Notes under the pieces: model-generated | Databases searched by the model: none | What the model was told of the DNA's origin: nothing | The model's input: only the letters and a program-made list of their open reading frames with translations | Shown: piece by piece, positions 1 through 6,897 of the stretch | Numbering within the stretch: position 1 is the first letter of the stretch | Layout of the letters: each line of letters opens with the position of its first letter | Assembly: GCA_026997055.1 (NCBI GenBank) | Contig: JALWJU010000550.1 | Coordinates: 1-9,962, forward strand | DNA: 9,962 nucleotides | Source of the DNA: Paracoccaceae bacterium | Lineage (GTDB): Bacteria > Pseudomonadota > Alphaproteobacteria > Rhodobacterales > Rhodobacteraceae | Direction of reading: 5' to 3' | Made by a program: the position numbers and the translations under genes

Positions 1-1
1 C

Positions 2-943
2 CTGGCGCTGTCATCCGAGGCAAGCCTGCTGAGCCATGACGGCAACGGCCACCAGCTCAAGATCAACAAGGCAACCTCAACCGATACGGCCTCCCTTCTG
101 TATCAGTCGAACTGGACCGGCCACGCCGAGATGGGCCTTACCGGCGACAATGATTTCCACATCAAGGTATCGCCGGATGGCACCACCTGGAAAAATGCGC
201 TCGAAGTACGCGCCTCCGACGGAACGGTTCGTGGCGATGCGGTGCAGGCCGGCAACCTTGACACCACGACCGGGCGCCTGTTGCGGATGACGACAGATCG
301 CGGGCCCTTCGACCTGGGCTCGAGCCGCCCCACGATCCTGAGCGGAAGCCTGAATGACGTGCAAAACGGCGGGGTCAACCGGTTTCTCTGCTGGAATACC
401 GGCGCAACCGATGTGCCATGGAACTATGGCGTCGGGATGCAGTTCATGGCCTTTGACACCACCGGCAATCAGCTTGCGTTTCGTCGCGGCGGAGCTCCGG
501 CCATGGCCTTTCGGGCGACCGTTACCTCTGCACCTACCTTTTCGGAATGGTTCGAGGTATTTCACACCGGAAATGCGGTCGGCACGGTTCACGCAACACC
601 GGGAATCGGTTCGTCGATCATGGAGCGCGGATCGAATGCCAATGGCGAATATGTGCGCCTCATTGACGGGACCCAGATCTGCACCCACAGCGTGACGATT
701 GCCGATGTGAATACGGCCGACGGCGCCGGCTTTCGCAACACGACCGGCGTCACCTGGACATTTCCGGCCAATTTCGCCGGCGGCACCCTGCCCAGCCTGA
801 GCGGGTCGGTCAACGATGCCGGTCATGTCTGGCCGACATTTTACTGTAACAGCGCCAGCATGGCGACCATCCACGCGAAATCGTTCACGGCTCACGCCGG
901 AGCGGTTACCGCCCATGTCACGGCCATTGGCCGCTGGTTCTGA
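2..943 (+). CDS. Phage/GTA-type tail-fibre protein, C-terminal part (5' end outside window)
   Basis: The reading frame is open from the first full codon at position 2 and stops with TGA at 941-943, so about 313 C-terminal residues are visible and the true start lies upstream. The first 75 residues contain phrases such as WTGHAEMGLTGDNDFHIKVS and SPDGTTWKNALEV, typical of the region after the DUF2793 domain in rhodobacterial prophage and gene-transfer-agent tail fibres. A tail-fibre FHTGN motif lies at visible residues 187-191. The distal part carries GEYVRLIDGTQIC and WTFPANFAGG, the style of phage fibre tips, and the protein ends in AIGRWF. The likely role is receptor contact at the end of a tail. 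The family assignment is from memory of such proteins; the DUF2793 domain itself would lie outside the window. Two small phage-like genes follow on the same strand. A solitary fibre gene next to housekeeping genes could be a prophage remnant or a dispersed GTA gene. Confidence 0.75.
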   Translation: MALSSEASLLSHDGNGHQLKINKATSTDTASLLYQSNWTGHAEMGLTGDNDFHIKVSPDGTTWKNALEVRASDGTVRGDAVQAGNLDTTTGRLLRMTTDRGPFDLGSSRPTILSGSLNDVQNGGVNRFLCWNTGATDVPWNYGVGMQFMAFDTTGNQLAFRRGGAPAMAFRATVTSAPTFSEWFEVFHTGNAVGTVHATPGIGSSIMERGSNANGEYVRLIDGTQICTHSVTIADVNTADGAGFRNTTGVTWTFPANFAGGTLPSLSGSVNDAGHVWPTFYCNSASMATIHAKSFTAHAGAVTAHVTAIGRWF

Positions 944-1064
944 AGCACTTCGCCCCGGGGCCGAAACAGCCCCGAACCGAAGCCTTGAAACCCTTTGATA
1001 TCATGTGCGTTTCGCAACAGTCCCGATCCGGTATCAGCGAAACGCCCCACCCCGAGGATACAGA

Positions 1065-1403
1065 ATGATCATCAATCTTTCCCCCATGCGTCGCGACGCA
1101 CCCTTTGAGGTCTCCGTCAGTGGAGACATCCTGAGCATTGACGGAGAGGCTTTCGATTTCTCGGCCATAGGGGAGGGCGAAACGCTGTTGCAGCAGGATG
1201 CCGGCTGCCCGTGGCTGGCCGGTGACGTAACTCGCTCTGGCGGTGAAATCATCCTCACCCTGATTCTGCCACACGGGCCCAACGCCCCTGCGGAAACCCT
1301 GTTTCCCACCGCCATTTCGGTTACCGCCGACGGCCCCGTCACACTGCCGGCCTTTGACATGCCGGTTATCGAAGAAAACCCGGACGCACCGCCGCCGGAG
1401 TGA
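1065..1403 (+). CDS. Small conserved phage-associated hypothetical protein, 112 aa
   Basis: I chose ATG 1065 because it follows a CGAGGA Shine-Dalgarno-like sequence (about 1053-1058) at normal spacing and begins MIINLSP, a start I associate with small proteins encoded beside rhodobacterial tail-fibre genes. An in-frame ATG at 1005 would add 20 residues of unlikely composition. The 112-residue product has alternating hydrophobic strands (FEVSVSGDILSIDGEAFDF near residues 14-32), a central LILPHGPNAPAETLFP segment (about 67-82), the strand ISVTADGPVTLP and an acidic proline-rich tail ending DAPPPE. It has no transmembrane segment, signal peptide or recognisable catalytic motif. This looks like a small beta-rich structural or assembly protein. 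It follows the fibre gene by 121 bp on the same strand, so I infer a role linked to the tail fibre. The biochemical function is unknown. Confidence 0.7.
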   Translation: MIINLSPMRRDAPFEVSVSGDILSIDGEAFDFSAIGEGETLLQQDAGCPWLAGDVTRSGGEIILTLILPHGPNAPAETLFPTAISVTADGPVTLPAFDMPVIEENPDAPPPE

Positions 1404-1518
1404 AAATCGACTTCCGCCTCCCCGGCTGGTGATATCCCGACGCGTGAGATTCGGGCTTCAACAGGATATCGGAATGGGATATCTTTTCGGCACACATTTC
1501 ACCGGATAACACCAACCG

Positions 1519-1524
1519 AAGGAG
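1519..1524 (+). promoter_or_regulatory. Strong Shine-Dalgarno site of the 59-aa gene
   Basis: AAGGAG lies 8 nt before ATG 1533. This is the best Shine-Dalgarno match among the three genes at the left end and the main support for the short gene that follows. Confidence 0.6.
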
Positions 1525-1532
1525 CAATAAAT

Positions 1533-1712
1533 ATGATCAAAGCCATTCTGACAACCGGAAAGCGTGTGTATGTGCCTCTTTCGCGCGTCATCTCCATCTC
1601 CGAAGATGACGAAGGGAGGCTGACCATGAGCAATCTCAACGCCAATGGCGAGGTGTCCTGGCGCGAAATCGAGTCCTTCGAGGTCCTCTCGCCCGGGCGC
1701 AAGCAATCCTGA
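1533..1712 (+). CDS. Small protein of 59 aa, probably phage-cassette hypothetical
   Basis: ATG 1533-1535 follows a near-ideal AAGGAG ribosome binding site (1519-1524) with 8 nt spacing, and the frame runs 59 codons to TGA 1710-1712. The product starts MIKAILTTGKRVYVPLSRVI and ends LSPGRKQS. It shows alternating strands (residues 11-23 and 41-52) around an acidic EDDEG turn, suggesting a compact beta-sheet fold, with no transmembrane segment or cysteine. I do not recognise the family. It is the third gene on the plus strand after the fibre and the 112-residue protein, and a strong hairpin terminator lies 116 bp downstream, so the three may form one transcription unit. The strong ribosome binding site is the main reason to believe it is translated. 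Function unknown. Confidence 0.6.
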   Translation: MIKAILTTGKRVYVPLSRVISISEDDEGRLTMSNLNANGEVSWREIESFEVLSPGRKQS

Positions 1713-1828
1713 TGCGTTTGCAACAATCCGGCCCGGAGTTTTGCAAGGGGGCATGATCTGAAATATCTCGCAGCGCTTTGACCTGGCACGTCCCCGGGCT
1801 TCAGGTCGGAGCGTTCGGGCTCGATCAG

Positions 1829-1857
1829 CCCGCGCCCGCAGGGGCGCGGGTATTTTG
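1829..1857 (+). terminator. Rho-independent terminator closing the phage-like cassette
   Basis: A perfect 9-bp GC stem pairs CCCGCGCCC (1829-1837) with GGGCGCGGG (1842-1850) around the loop GCAG, followed by TATTTTG on the plus strand. It lies 116 bp after the 59-aa gene and 31 bp from the convergent phosphohexomutase stop. Read on the minus strand, the hairpin has no following T run, so it should mainly end rightward transcripts. The T tract is short and interrupted, so termination efficiency is uncertain. Confidence 0.65.
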
Positions 1858-1881
1858 TCCGGGAAGCATTATCCGCATCCG

Positions 1882-3378
1882 TTACATGGTCTGATCGTAG
1901 TCACCCACTTCCGGCTCGGTGCGTATCACCGCATCCAGATCGGCAAATATCGCCCTGAGTTCCTCTTCGCTCTCCGGGCTTTCGCACACCACCACCAGAT
2001 TCGGCGTATTGCTTGACGCGCGCACCAGCCCCCAGCCCCCATTTTCCAGCATTACCCGGGCACCGTTTACCGTTACCACCTCGGTGATCTTCTGTCCGCC
2101 AAGGCTGCCGCCCTCGGCTCCCAGCTTCTCGAGCTTTTCCACCAGCCGCGCCAGCACCTCGTATTTCACCCCATCGGCACAATAGGGCGACATGGTGGGG
2201 CTGGAGAACGTCCGCGGCAGGGCCTTGTAGAGATCCGACATCTTCCTGTCCGGGTGGCGGTCCATCATCTTGCAGATCTCTACCGCCACGCGCAGGCCGC
2301 AATCATAGCCGCGCCCGACCGGCCCGGCGAGGAAATAGTGCCCCGATTTCTCGAACCCGGCCAGCGCGCCGATCTCCTTGACCCGACGCTTCATGTGGCT
2401 GTGGCCGGTCTTCCAGTAATCCGCCTTTGCGCCCAGCGCCTTCAGCTCCGGGTCAGAGGCGAAAAGCCCGGTGCTCTTCACGTCGGCGACAAAGGTCGCG
2501 CCCGGATGCAGGCGGGCGAAGTCGCGGGCCAGGATCACGCCCATCTTGTCGGCAAATATTTCCTCGCCTTCGTCATCCACCACCCCGCAGCGGTCGCCAT
2601 CGCCGTCGAAGCCCATGGCCAGATCGGCGCCCGAGGCGCGCACCGCCGCCGCCATATCATGCAGCATGTGCATGTCTTCGGGGTTCGGGTTGTAATTGGG
2701 GAAGGTGTAGTCAAGCTCGGTGTGAAGCGGCACCACCTCCACCCCCATCCGCTCGAAAAGCTCAGGCGCAAAGGCGCTTGCGGTGCCGTTGCCGGTAGCG
2801 CAGACCACCTTGAGAGGGCGGGACATGCGGAAATCGCCCACGAGGTCATCGAGATAGGCCTCGCGCACCCCGTCCACGAATTCGTAACCGCCACCGGGGC
2901 GCGGCTCGCCCTCGCCAGCGAGCACGATATCGCGCAGCTCGGCCATTTCGTCCGGGCCGTGGGTCAGCGGGCGCTCGAAGCCCATCTTGACCCCGGTCCA
3001 GCCATTGGGGTTGTGGCTCGCCGTCACCATCGCCACCGCCGGCGTATCAAGGTGGAACTGGGCGAAATAGGCCATGGGGCTGAGCGCCGGGCCGATATCC
3101 TTCACCCGCACGCCAGCCTGCATGAGGCCGAGGATCAGGGCGTTTTTCACGCTGAGCGAATAATCTCGGTAGTCGTTGCCCACGGCAATCACGGGCTCGA
3201 TCCCGCGCCGGTGCATCTGGGCGCCGAGGCCAAGGCCGAGGGCGGTAATGCCGGGCAGGTTGATCTCGCCGGGAAACTGCCAGCGCGCATCGTATTCGCG
3301 AAAGCCGGTGGGCGTGATCATCGCATCACGCAAAAAGCTCCAGGTGTTTTCGGAAACTTCGGTCAGGGGTTTGCCCAT
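1882..3378 (-). CDS. Phosphomannomutase/phosphoglucomutase (alpha-D-phosphohexomutase)
   Basis: This 498-residue enzyme interconverts hexose 1- and 6-phosphates (mannose and/or glucose), feeding nucleotide-sugar synthesis for surface polysaccharides. I chose ATG 3378 because GAGGAG precedes it and the family-like N-terminus (MGKPLTEVSENTWSF) begins there; a longer frame to 3603 would overlap smr by about 150 bp. Domain landmarks in order are the active-site phosphoserine loop TASHNPNGWTG with Ser121, the metal loop DGDGDR (258-263), the sugar-specificity loop GFEKSGHYF (341-349) and the phosphate-binding RASSNTPN loop (453-460). All four are intact and length fits the family. It is the last gene of a leftward group, 70 bp after smr, so it may be co-transcribed or have its own promoter. 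Whether mannose or glucose phosphate is preferred cannot be read from the sequence. Confidence 0.93.
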   Translation of the reverse strand: MGKPLTEVSENTWSFLRDAMITPTGFREYDARWQFPGEINLPGITALGLGLGAQMHRRGIEPVIAVGNDYRDYSLSVKNALILGLMQAGVRVKDIGPALSPMAYFAQFHLDTPAVAMVTASHNPNGWTGVKMGFERPLTHGPDEMAELRDIVLAGEGEPRPGGGYEFVDGVREAYLDDLVGDFRMSRPLKVVCATGNGTASAFAPELFERMGVEVVPLHTELDYTFPNYNPNPEDMHMLHDMAAAVRASGADLAMGFDGDGDRCGVVDDEGEEIFADKMGVILARDFARLHPGATFVADVKSTGLFASDPELKALGAKADYWKTGHSHMKRRVKEIGALAGFEKSGHYFLAGPVGRGYDCGLRVAVEICKMMDRHPDRKMSDLYKALPRTFSSPTMSPYCADGVKYEVLARLVEKLEKLGAEGGSLGGQKITEVVTVNGARVMLENGGWGLVRASSNTPNLVVVCESPESEEELRAIFADLDAVIRTEPEVGDYDQTM

Positions 3379-3448
3379 TTTACTGCTCCTCGCACTGACA
3401 GCGCCTTTGCGGCTTGTCACTCCGGTGTAGTGCCAACGTATCGGCGGA

Positions 3449-4021
3449 TCAACTCCGTCGCCGGCGAAGATAAACATAGAGCGCGCCTTCGCCGCCATGT
3501 TTGCGGCTGGCCTCGGTGATCTGCAGCACGGCCGGCATGGTGTGGAGCCAGTGCGGAACCTGCCGGCGCAGCACGCCGGGCTGCGAATGAAAGAGACCGT
3601 CATCCCGACAACTGCGCCCCTTGCCGGTAATCACCAGCACCAGGCGCAATCCCCGCCGGGCGCTGGTCTCGATAAAGCCGGCAAGCCGTGGATGTGCCTG
3701 CTCCAGCGTATGGCCGTGCAGGTCGAGCCGGGCTTCGGGGGCGAGCTTGCCACCTTTCATCTTGCGAAAGGTCTTGTGATCCATGGCAAGGCGCGCCGGT
3801 TTGTCTGCCGGCACGGGGGCTGTGCTCATTGCCTTTTCCCCGATGCGAAAGGCCGGAACAGAGCATGGTTTGGCTGGATCAGAGACTTTTTTCGCCATTT
3901 TCCCGGCAGGTCTCCTTTCCGAAGCCGCGGTCTTGCTCATCGGGTGAAGGCGCTCGGTCTGTCGGGCGACCCGCTCCCACAGGGCACGCTCTTCGGGGCT
4001 GAGGTGGCGGGGCTTGCGCAT
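3449..4021 (-). CDS. Smr/MutS2-type small domain protein
   Basis: This 190-residue protein has a C-terminal Smr domain like that at the end of MutS2. Visible motifs are LDLHG (99-103) followed by HTLEQAH, the glycine motif ITGKGRS (131-137), and the terminal HGGEGALYVYLRRRR. Residues 1-25 (MRKPRHLSPEERALWERVAR and on) are the usual alphaproteobacterial leader. Residues 28-90 are low-complexity, basic and proline/alanine-rich, probably a disordered linker. Smr domains are known as nucleases or nucleic-acid-binding modules in some proteins; the role of stand-alone members is not settled, so I claim nucleic-acid interaction only. The ATG lies 3 bp after the mltA stop codon (4025-4027), so translational coupling with mltA is likely. 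Confidence 0.9.
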   Translation of the reverse strand: MRKPRHLSPEERALWERVARQTERLHPMSKTAASERRPAGKMAKKVSDPAKPCSVPAFRIGEKAMSTAPVPADKPARLAMDHKTFRKMKGGKLAPEARLDLHGHTLEQAHPRLAGFIETSARRGLRLVLVITGKGRSCRDDGLFHSQPGVLRRQVPHWLHTMPAVLQITEASRKHGGEGALYVYLRRRRS

Positions 4022-4024
4022 TTC

Positions 4025-5050
4025 TCAGCCCTCCGGCGCCAGCGCATAGGCACGCTGGATCGGCAGCAGGACGACCATGCGCCCGGGATCGCTGATCCGC
4101 GCGGCCCGGCGACCGGCTTCCTCTCCGGTACCCATGAAGATATCGGCACGCTGAGCGCCTTTGATCCGCGAGCCGGTATCCTGGGCGATCATCAGCCGCC
4201 TGAGTGGCTCCGCACCGTCCTTTTCGAGCCAGACCGGCGCACCGAGCGGCACATATTCGGGATCGACGGCCAGCGAGCGCAGGGGAGTAATCGACCGATT
4301 CATGGCGCCGAGCGGTCCGGCACCGGCCGGCACCCGATCAATCACACGAAAAAACACATAATTCGGATTGCTCAGGAGCAGCTCGGCCCCCTCGACCGGG
4401 TTGCGCCGGACCCAGGCGCCGATTACCGCGGCCGAAACCTGATGTCGGGTGTAGATGCCCCGGCGCACCAGCGTATCGCCCAGCGAGCGAAAGCGATGAC
4501 CGTTCGACCCCGCATATCCGAGCCGGATCTCGCTGCCATCGCGCAGGCGAATCCGCCCTGATCCCTGGATCTGCATGAATTGCAGCGCCACCGGATCATC
4601 CACCCAGGCGATTTCCAGCCCGTCAAGCGCACCGCTTTCGAAAATCTCGCGCCGGGTCAGCCAGGCCTCTCCCCGCCGCAGACCGGGCGGACGGGAATGC
4701 ACCGGATACCGATACTTCCCGCCCCGGCGTTGCGCACCATTCAGCACCGGCTCGAAATAGGCGGTGAACAGGGGCTCTCTGTCATCTTCGATCAGCACCG
4801 GCACGAAAAACAGCTCGAAAAAGGTCCGTGCATTCTCCTGCTCTTCGGCCAGCTTGCAGATCGGGCGCCATTCCGGATCGTTCAGCGCCGCGCAGGTCGT
4901 GAGGAATACCGCCAGCGCCTCGGCGTGATCGTCCTGCTCCCAGCCATGCAGATCATAAAAGGACAGGATGGTGACGCTTGCATCGTCGATTCCCGCCCGA
5001 GCCCCACACCCGACCAGAAGCGCCGTGGCCAGGATCGCGGCGCGCAGCAC
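4025..5050 (-). CDS. mltA: Membrane-bound lytic murein transglycosylase A
   Basis: MltA cleaves the glycan strands of peptidoglycan between MurNAc and GlcNAc, leaving 1,6-anhydro ends. The 341-residue product starts at GTG 5050, preceded by a GGGGG stretch at 7 nt spacing. Residues 1-14 form a short hydrophobic signal, and LVGC (12-15) fits a lipobox, so Cys15 may be lipidated and anchor the enzyme in the outer membrane. The MltA core includes FTAYFEPVLNG (95-105), YPVHSRPPGL (115-124) and MQIQGSGRIRL (159-169). The C-terminal 3D domain carries AQDTGSRIKGAQRADIFMG (289-307); Asp303 probably corresponds to the catalytic Asp308 of E. coli MltA. It starts 3 bp after the Tim44-like gene and is followed 3 bp later by smr, so the three form a tight operon. 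Confidence 0.93.
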   Translation of the reverse strand: MLRAAILATALLVGCGARAGIDDASVTILSFYDLHGWEQDDHAEALAVFLTTCAALNDPEWRPICKLAEEQENARTFFELFFVPVLIEDDREPLFTAYFEPVLNGAQRRGGKYRYPVHSRPPGLRRGEAWLTRREIFESGALDGLEIAWVDDPVALQFMQIQGSGRIRLRDGSEIRLGYAGSNGHRFRSLGDTLVRRGIYTRHQVSAAVIGAWVRRNPVEGAELLLSNPNYVFFRVIDRVPAGAGPLGAMNRSITPLRSLAVDPEYVPLGAPVWLEKDGAEPLRRLMIAQDTGSRIKGAQRADIFMGTGEEAGRRAARISDPGRMVVLLPIQRAYALAPEG

Positions 5051-5053
5051 GGA

Positions 5054-5716
5054 TCAGCCCCCGGTGGCGACGAGCTGCCAGTTTGGATCATCCGAGCCCA
5101 TGATTCGGGCGAAGGTCCAGACATCCTTCTGGCGCTTGACCTCGTTCGGGTTGCCTTCGACGATCTCGCCGGCCTTGTCGCGCACTACCGAGGTCAGTTC
5201 GCCGACGAAGCGTACCGTCAGTTCCGCCTCGCGCGTCTCGGGGTCGAACTCGGCATCCACCAGCTTCAGTTCGCGCAGGCCGATGAACTTCGCCTCAACC
5301 GTCAGCCCCTGCTTCTCACGCGCCTCCACCGCGGCAGCAAAGCTTTCGTACACTTCCTGCGAGAGAAAGGGTCTGATCCGGTCAAGCTCCCCCGCCTCGA
5401 AGGCCATCAGGATCATCTCGTAAGCCCCCCGTGCCCCGGCGAGAAAATCGCTGACGGTAAATCTCTCATCCACCGCCTTCATCTGGGCCAGGGCCCTGGC
5501 TGCGGGGCTTTCGGCAGGCACATGATCCACGATATCCGCATCCGGCCCGCCCTCGATCACCTTGAGATGCCCGCTATCGGCAACCTGGCGCGCCGATCTT
5601 TCGGCAATCACCGGCTTTTCGAAACCTTCGCGCGTGCCCAGCACGCTCCTGAGCTTCAGGATCAGGAAAATCGCTATGCCGGCAAGCACCAGAAGCTGAA
5701 GAAGGGGGGAATTCAT
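5054..5716 (-). CDS. timA: Tim44-like domain protein (TimA type)
   Basis: This 220-residue inner-membrane protein belongs to the bacterial Tim44-like (Tim44/TimA) family, related to the mitochondrial import-motor subunit Tim44. ATG 5716 follows AGAGGT at good spacing and begins MNSPLLQLLVLAGIAIFLIL, a single membrane anchor (about 4-21). A charged linker follows, then the Tim44 domain (about 75-219) with VSDFLAGARGAYEMILMAF (88-106), YESFAAAVEAREKQG (123-137) and QKDVWTFARIMGSDDPNWQL (196-215). A longer frame from GTG 5800 adds 28 residues with a poor start and was not used. The known Caulobacter homologue is membrane-associated; its exact role is unclear, and a link to protein translocation or membrane assembly is inferred from homology. 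It heads the tim44-mltA-smr operon and diverges from fxsA across 107 bp. Confidence 0.88.
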   Translation of the reverse strand: MNSPLLQLLVLAGIAIFLILKLRSVLGTREGFEKPVIAERSARQVADSGHLKVIEGGPDADIVDHVPAESPAARALAQMKAVDERFTVSDFLAGARGAYEMILMAFEAGELDRIRPFLSQEVYESFAAAVEAREKQGLTVEAKFIGLRELKLVDAEFDPETREAELTVRFVGELTSVVRDKAGEIVEGNPNEVKRQKDVWTFARIMGSDDPNWQLVATGG

Positions 5717-5823
5717 GTGACCTCTGTACCTCGTTTCAGGCGCGGGATGGAAAAGTGCGCAACAGGCACATATGTAAAGGAGGGGCGTTATCAAGTCCAC
5801 GCCCGCAATGAGCAGGGGATGCC
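5717..5823. promoter_or_regulatory. Divergent intergenic region between tim44-like gene and fxsA
   Basis: These 107 bp separate two genes that start in opposite directions, so promoters for both are expected here. I found no convincing sigma-70 -35/-10 pair. Leftward, TTGATA (5794-5789) is a possible -35 without a good -10. The region also holds AAAGGAGGGG (5776-5785), a strong Shine-Dalgarno-like sequence with no start codon at usable distance, while fxsA has its own AGGGG at 5814-5818. Confidence 0.4.
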
Positions 5824-6327
5824 ATGTGGCTTTTTGCGCTTTTCGTCGCGGTTCCGATCATCGAGATCGGCCTTTTCATCCAGATCGGAGGAGCGATCGG
5901 GCTCTGGCCCACTCTGGCAATTGTCGTCATCACCGCCATTGCCGGCACCGCGATGATACGGGTGCAGGGGGCCGGCGCCCTGCAGGATCTGCAACGGAGC
6001 TTCAATGCGCTCGAAGACCCGAGTGAGCCCCTGGCCCACGGAGCGATGATCCTGTTTTCCGGCGCATTGCTGCTGACTCCCGGATTTTTTACCGACTCCA
6101 TCGGTTTTCTGCTGCTGTTTCCTCCCGTTCGCCGGGCAGTCTTCCGCTATCTGCGCGGCAAGGTGCATATCGCCACCTTCACCGCCGCCCGGATGCGCCC
6201 CGAAGACGGGCCACGCTGCGGGGTCCGCGAGACCTGGGACACGGGCGAGATCATCGACGCCGAATTTACCGAAGTCGGCCCCGGCAAAGACCCTGCTCAC
6301 CCGCCCTCGGACCTTACCCGCCATTGA
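5824..6327 (+). CDS. fxsA: FxsA family membrane protein
   Basis: This 167-residue integral membrane protein belongs to the FxsA family, named for the E. coli protein whose overproduction relieves exclusion of phage T7 by the F plasmid. ATG 5824 follows AGGGG. Residues 1-23 form the first hydrophobic segment with the family-typical FALFVAVPIIEIGLFI, 27-49 the second with LAIVVITAIAGTAMIRVQG, and 73-105 a hydrophobic hairpin with LLLTPGFFTDSIGFLLLFPP. The C-terminal 60 residues are polar, probably cytoplasmic and variable in the family. Its cellular function is unknown. It is divergent from the Tim44-like gene and 57 bp upstream of secB on the same strand, so read-through into secB is possible. 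Confidence 0.9.
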   Translation: MWLFALFVAVPIIEIGLFIQIGGAIGLWPTLAIVVITAIAGTAMIRVQGAGALQDLQRSFNALEDPSEPLAHGAMILFSGALLLTPGFFTDSIGFLLLFPPVRRAVFRYLRGKVHIATFTAARMRPEDGPRCGVRETWDTGEIIDAEFTEVGPGKDPAHPPSDLTRH

Positions 6328-6372
6328 GGCCCGCGCGCGGCTCTGCTAAGCACGGCGCGAAGCACATGTTAC

Positions 6373-6377
6373 AGGAG
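6373..6377 (+). promoter_or_regulatory. Ribosome binding site of secB
   Basis: AGGAG lies 7 nt before ATG 6385 and fixes the secB start. Confidence 0.6.
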
Positions 6378-6384
6378 TTTTCCC

Positions 6385-6897
6385 ATGGCCGATGAAGCCG
6401 CCCCCAACGAAAACGGCGCCGCTGCCGGCGCCCCGGCGCAGCCCAGGATGAGCGTTCTGGGCCAGTTCATCCGCGATCTTTCCTTTGAAAACGCGCTGGT
6501 GCAGAAGGGAGTCGAAGGCGAGGTCAAGCCTGCGATCAATGTCGAGGTGGCGCTGGACGCCAAGAAGCGCAATACCGAGCACCAGTTCGAGGTGATCACC
6601 AAGTTCAAGATCAGCTCGAAGAACCAGGAAGGCGGCGAGCCTCTGTTCCTGCTGGAGCTCGAATATGGCGGCATCTTTCATGTGGAAAACGTGCCGGAAG
6701 AGCAGTTGCATCCCTTCCTGATGATCGAATGCCCGCGGATGCTCTTCCCCTTCGTACGCCGTATCGTCTCCGACATTACCCGCGACGGGGGCTTTCCGCC
6801 GCTCAATCTCGACACGGTGGACTTTCTCGCCCTCTACCGGCAGGAAATCGCCCGGCGTGCCGCCGCGGGGGAGGGGGGCCAGGCGCCCGCTAGCTGA
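6385..6897 (+). CDS. secB: Protein-export chaperone SecB
   Basis: SecB is a cytosolic homotetrameric chaperone that keeps preproteins unfolded and hands them to SecA at the Sec translocon. The 170-residue product has an alanine-rich N-terminal extension (1-20), then the SecB core: GQFIRDLSFEN (26-36), the beta-sheet region around INVEVALDA (51-59), FLLELEYGGIFHVENVP (88-104), the strongly conserved ECPRMLFPFVRRIVSDITRDG (115-135) and FPPLNLDTVDFLALY (137-151). The last 20 residues are again alanine/glycine-rich. All core motifs are present. Its TGA (6895-6897) lies inside the end of dnaQ on the other strand, an 8-bp tail-to-tail overlap that leaves no room for a separate terminator. Confidence 0.96.
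   Translation: MADEAAPNENGAAAGAPAQPRMSVLGQFIRDLSFENALVQKGVEGEVKPAINVEVALDAKKRNTEHQFEVITKFKISSKNQEGGEPLFLLELEYGGIFHVENVPEEQLHPFLMIECPRMLFPFVRRIVSDITRDGGFPPLNLDTVDFLALYRQEIARRAAAGEGGQAPAS

Noticed and set aside
77..916. 279-codon open frame on the minus strand
   Set aside because: It is opposite the tail-fibre gene, which has recognisable fibre motifs; the antisense product has none.
956..974. Hairpin CGGGGC / GCCCCG after the tail-fibre gene
   Set aside because: The 6-bp stem is not followed by a T run on the plus strand, so I do not call it a terminator.
2254..3519. 421-codon open frame on the plus strand
   Set aside because: It is antisense to the phosphohexomutase, whose four active-site loops are intact. 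The composition, rich in His, Arg, Gly and Ala, is typical of a GC-rich shadow frame.
3379..3603. N-terminal extension of the phosphohexomutase
   Set aside because: It would overlap smr by about 150 bp, has an Arg/Cys/Pro-rich composition, and a better start with GAGGAG exists at 3378.
4580..5956. 458-codon open frame on the plus strand
   Set aside because: It lies opposite mltA and the Tim44-like gene and crosses into the start of fxsA in another frame. It shows no domain or ribosome binding site.
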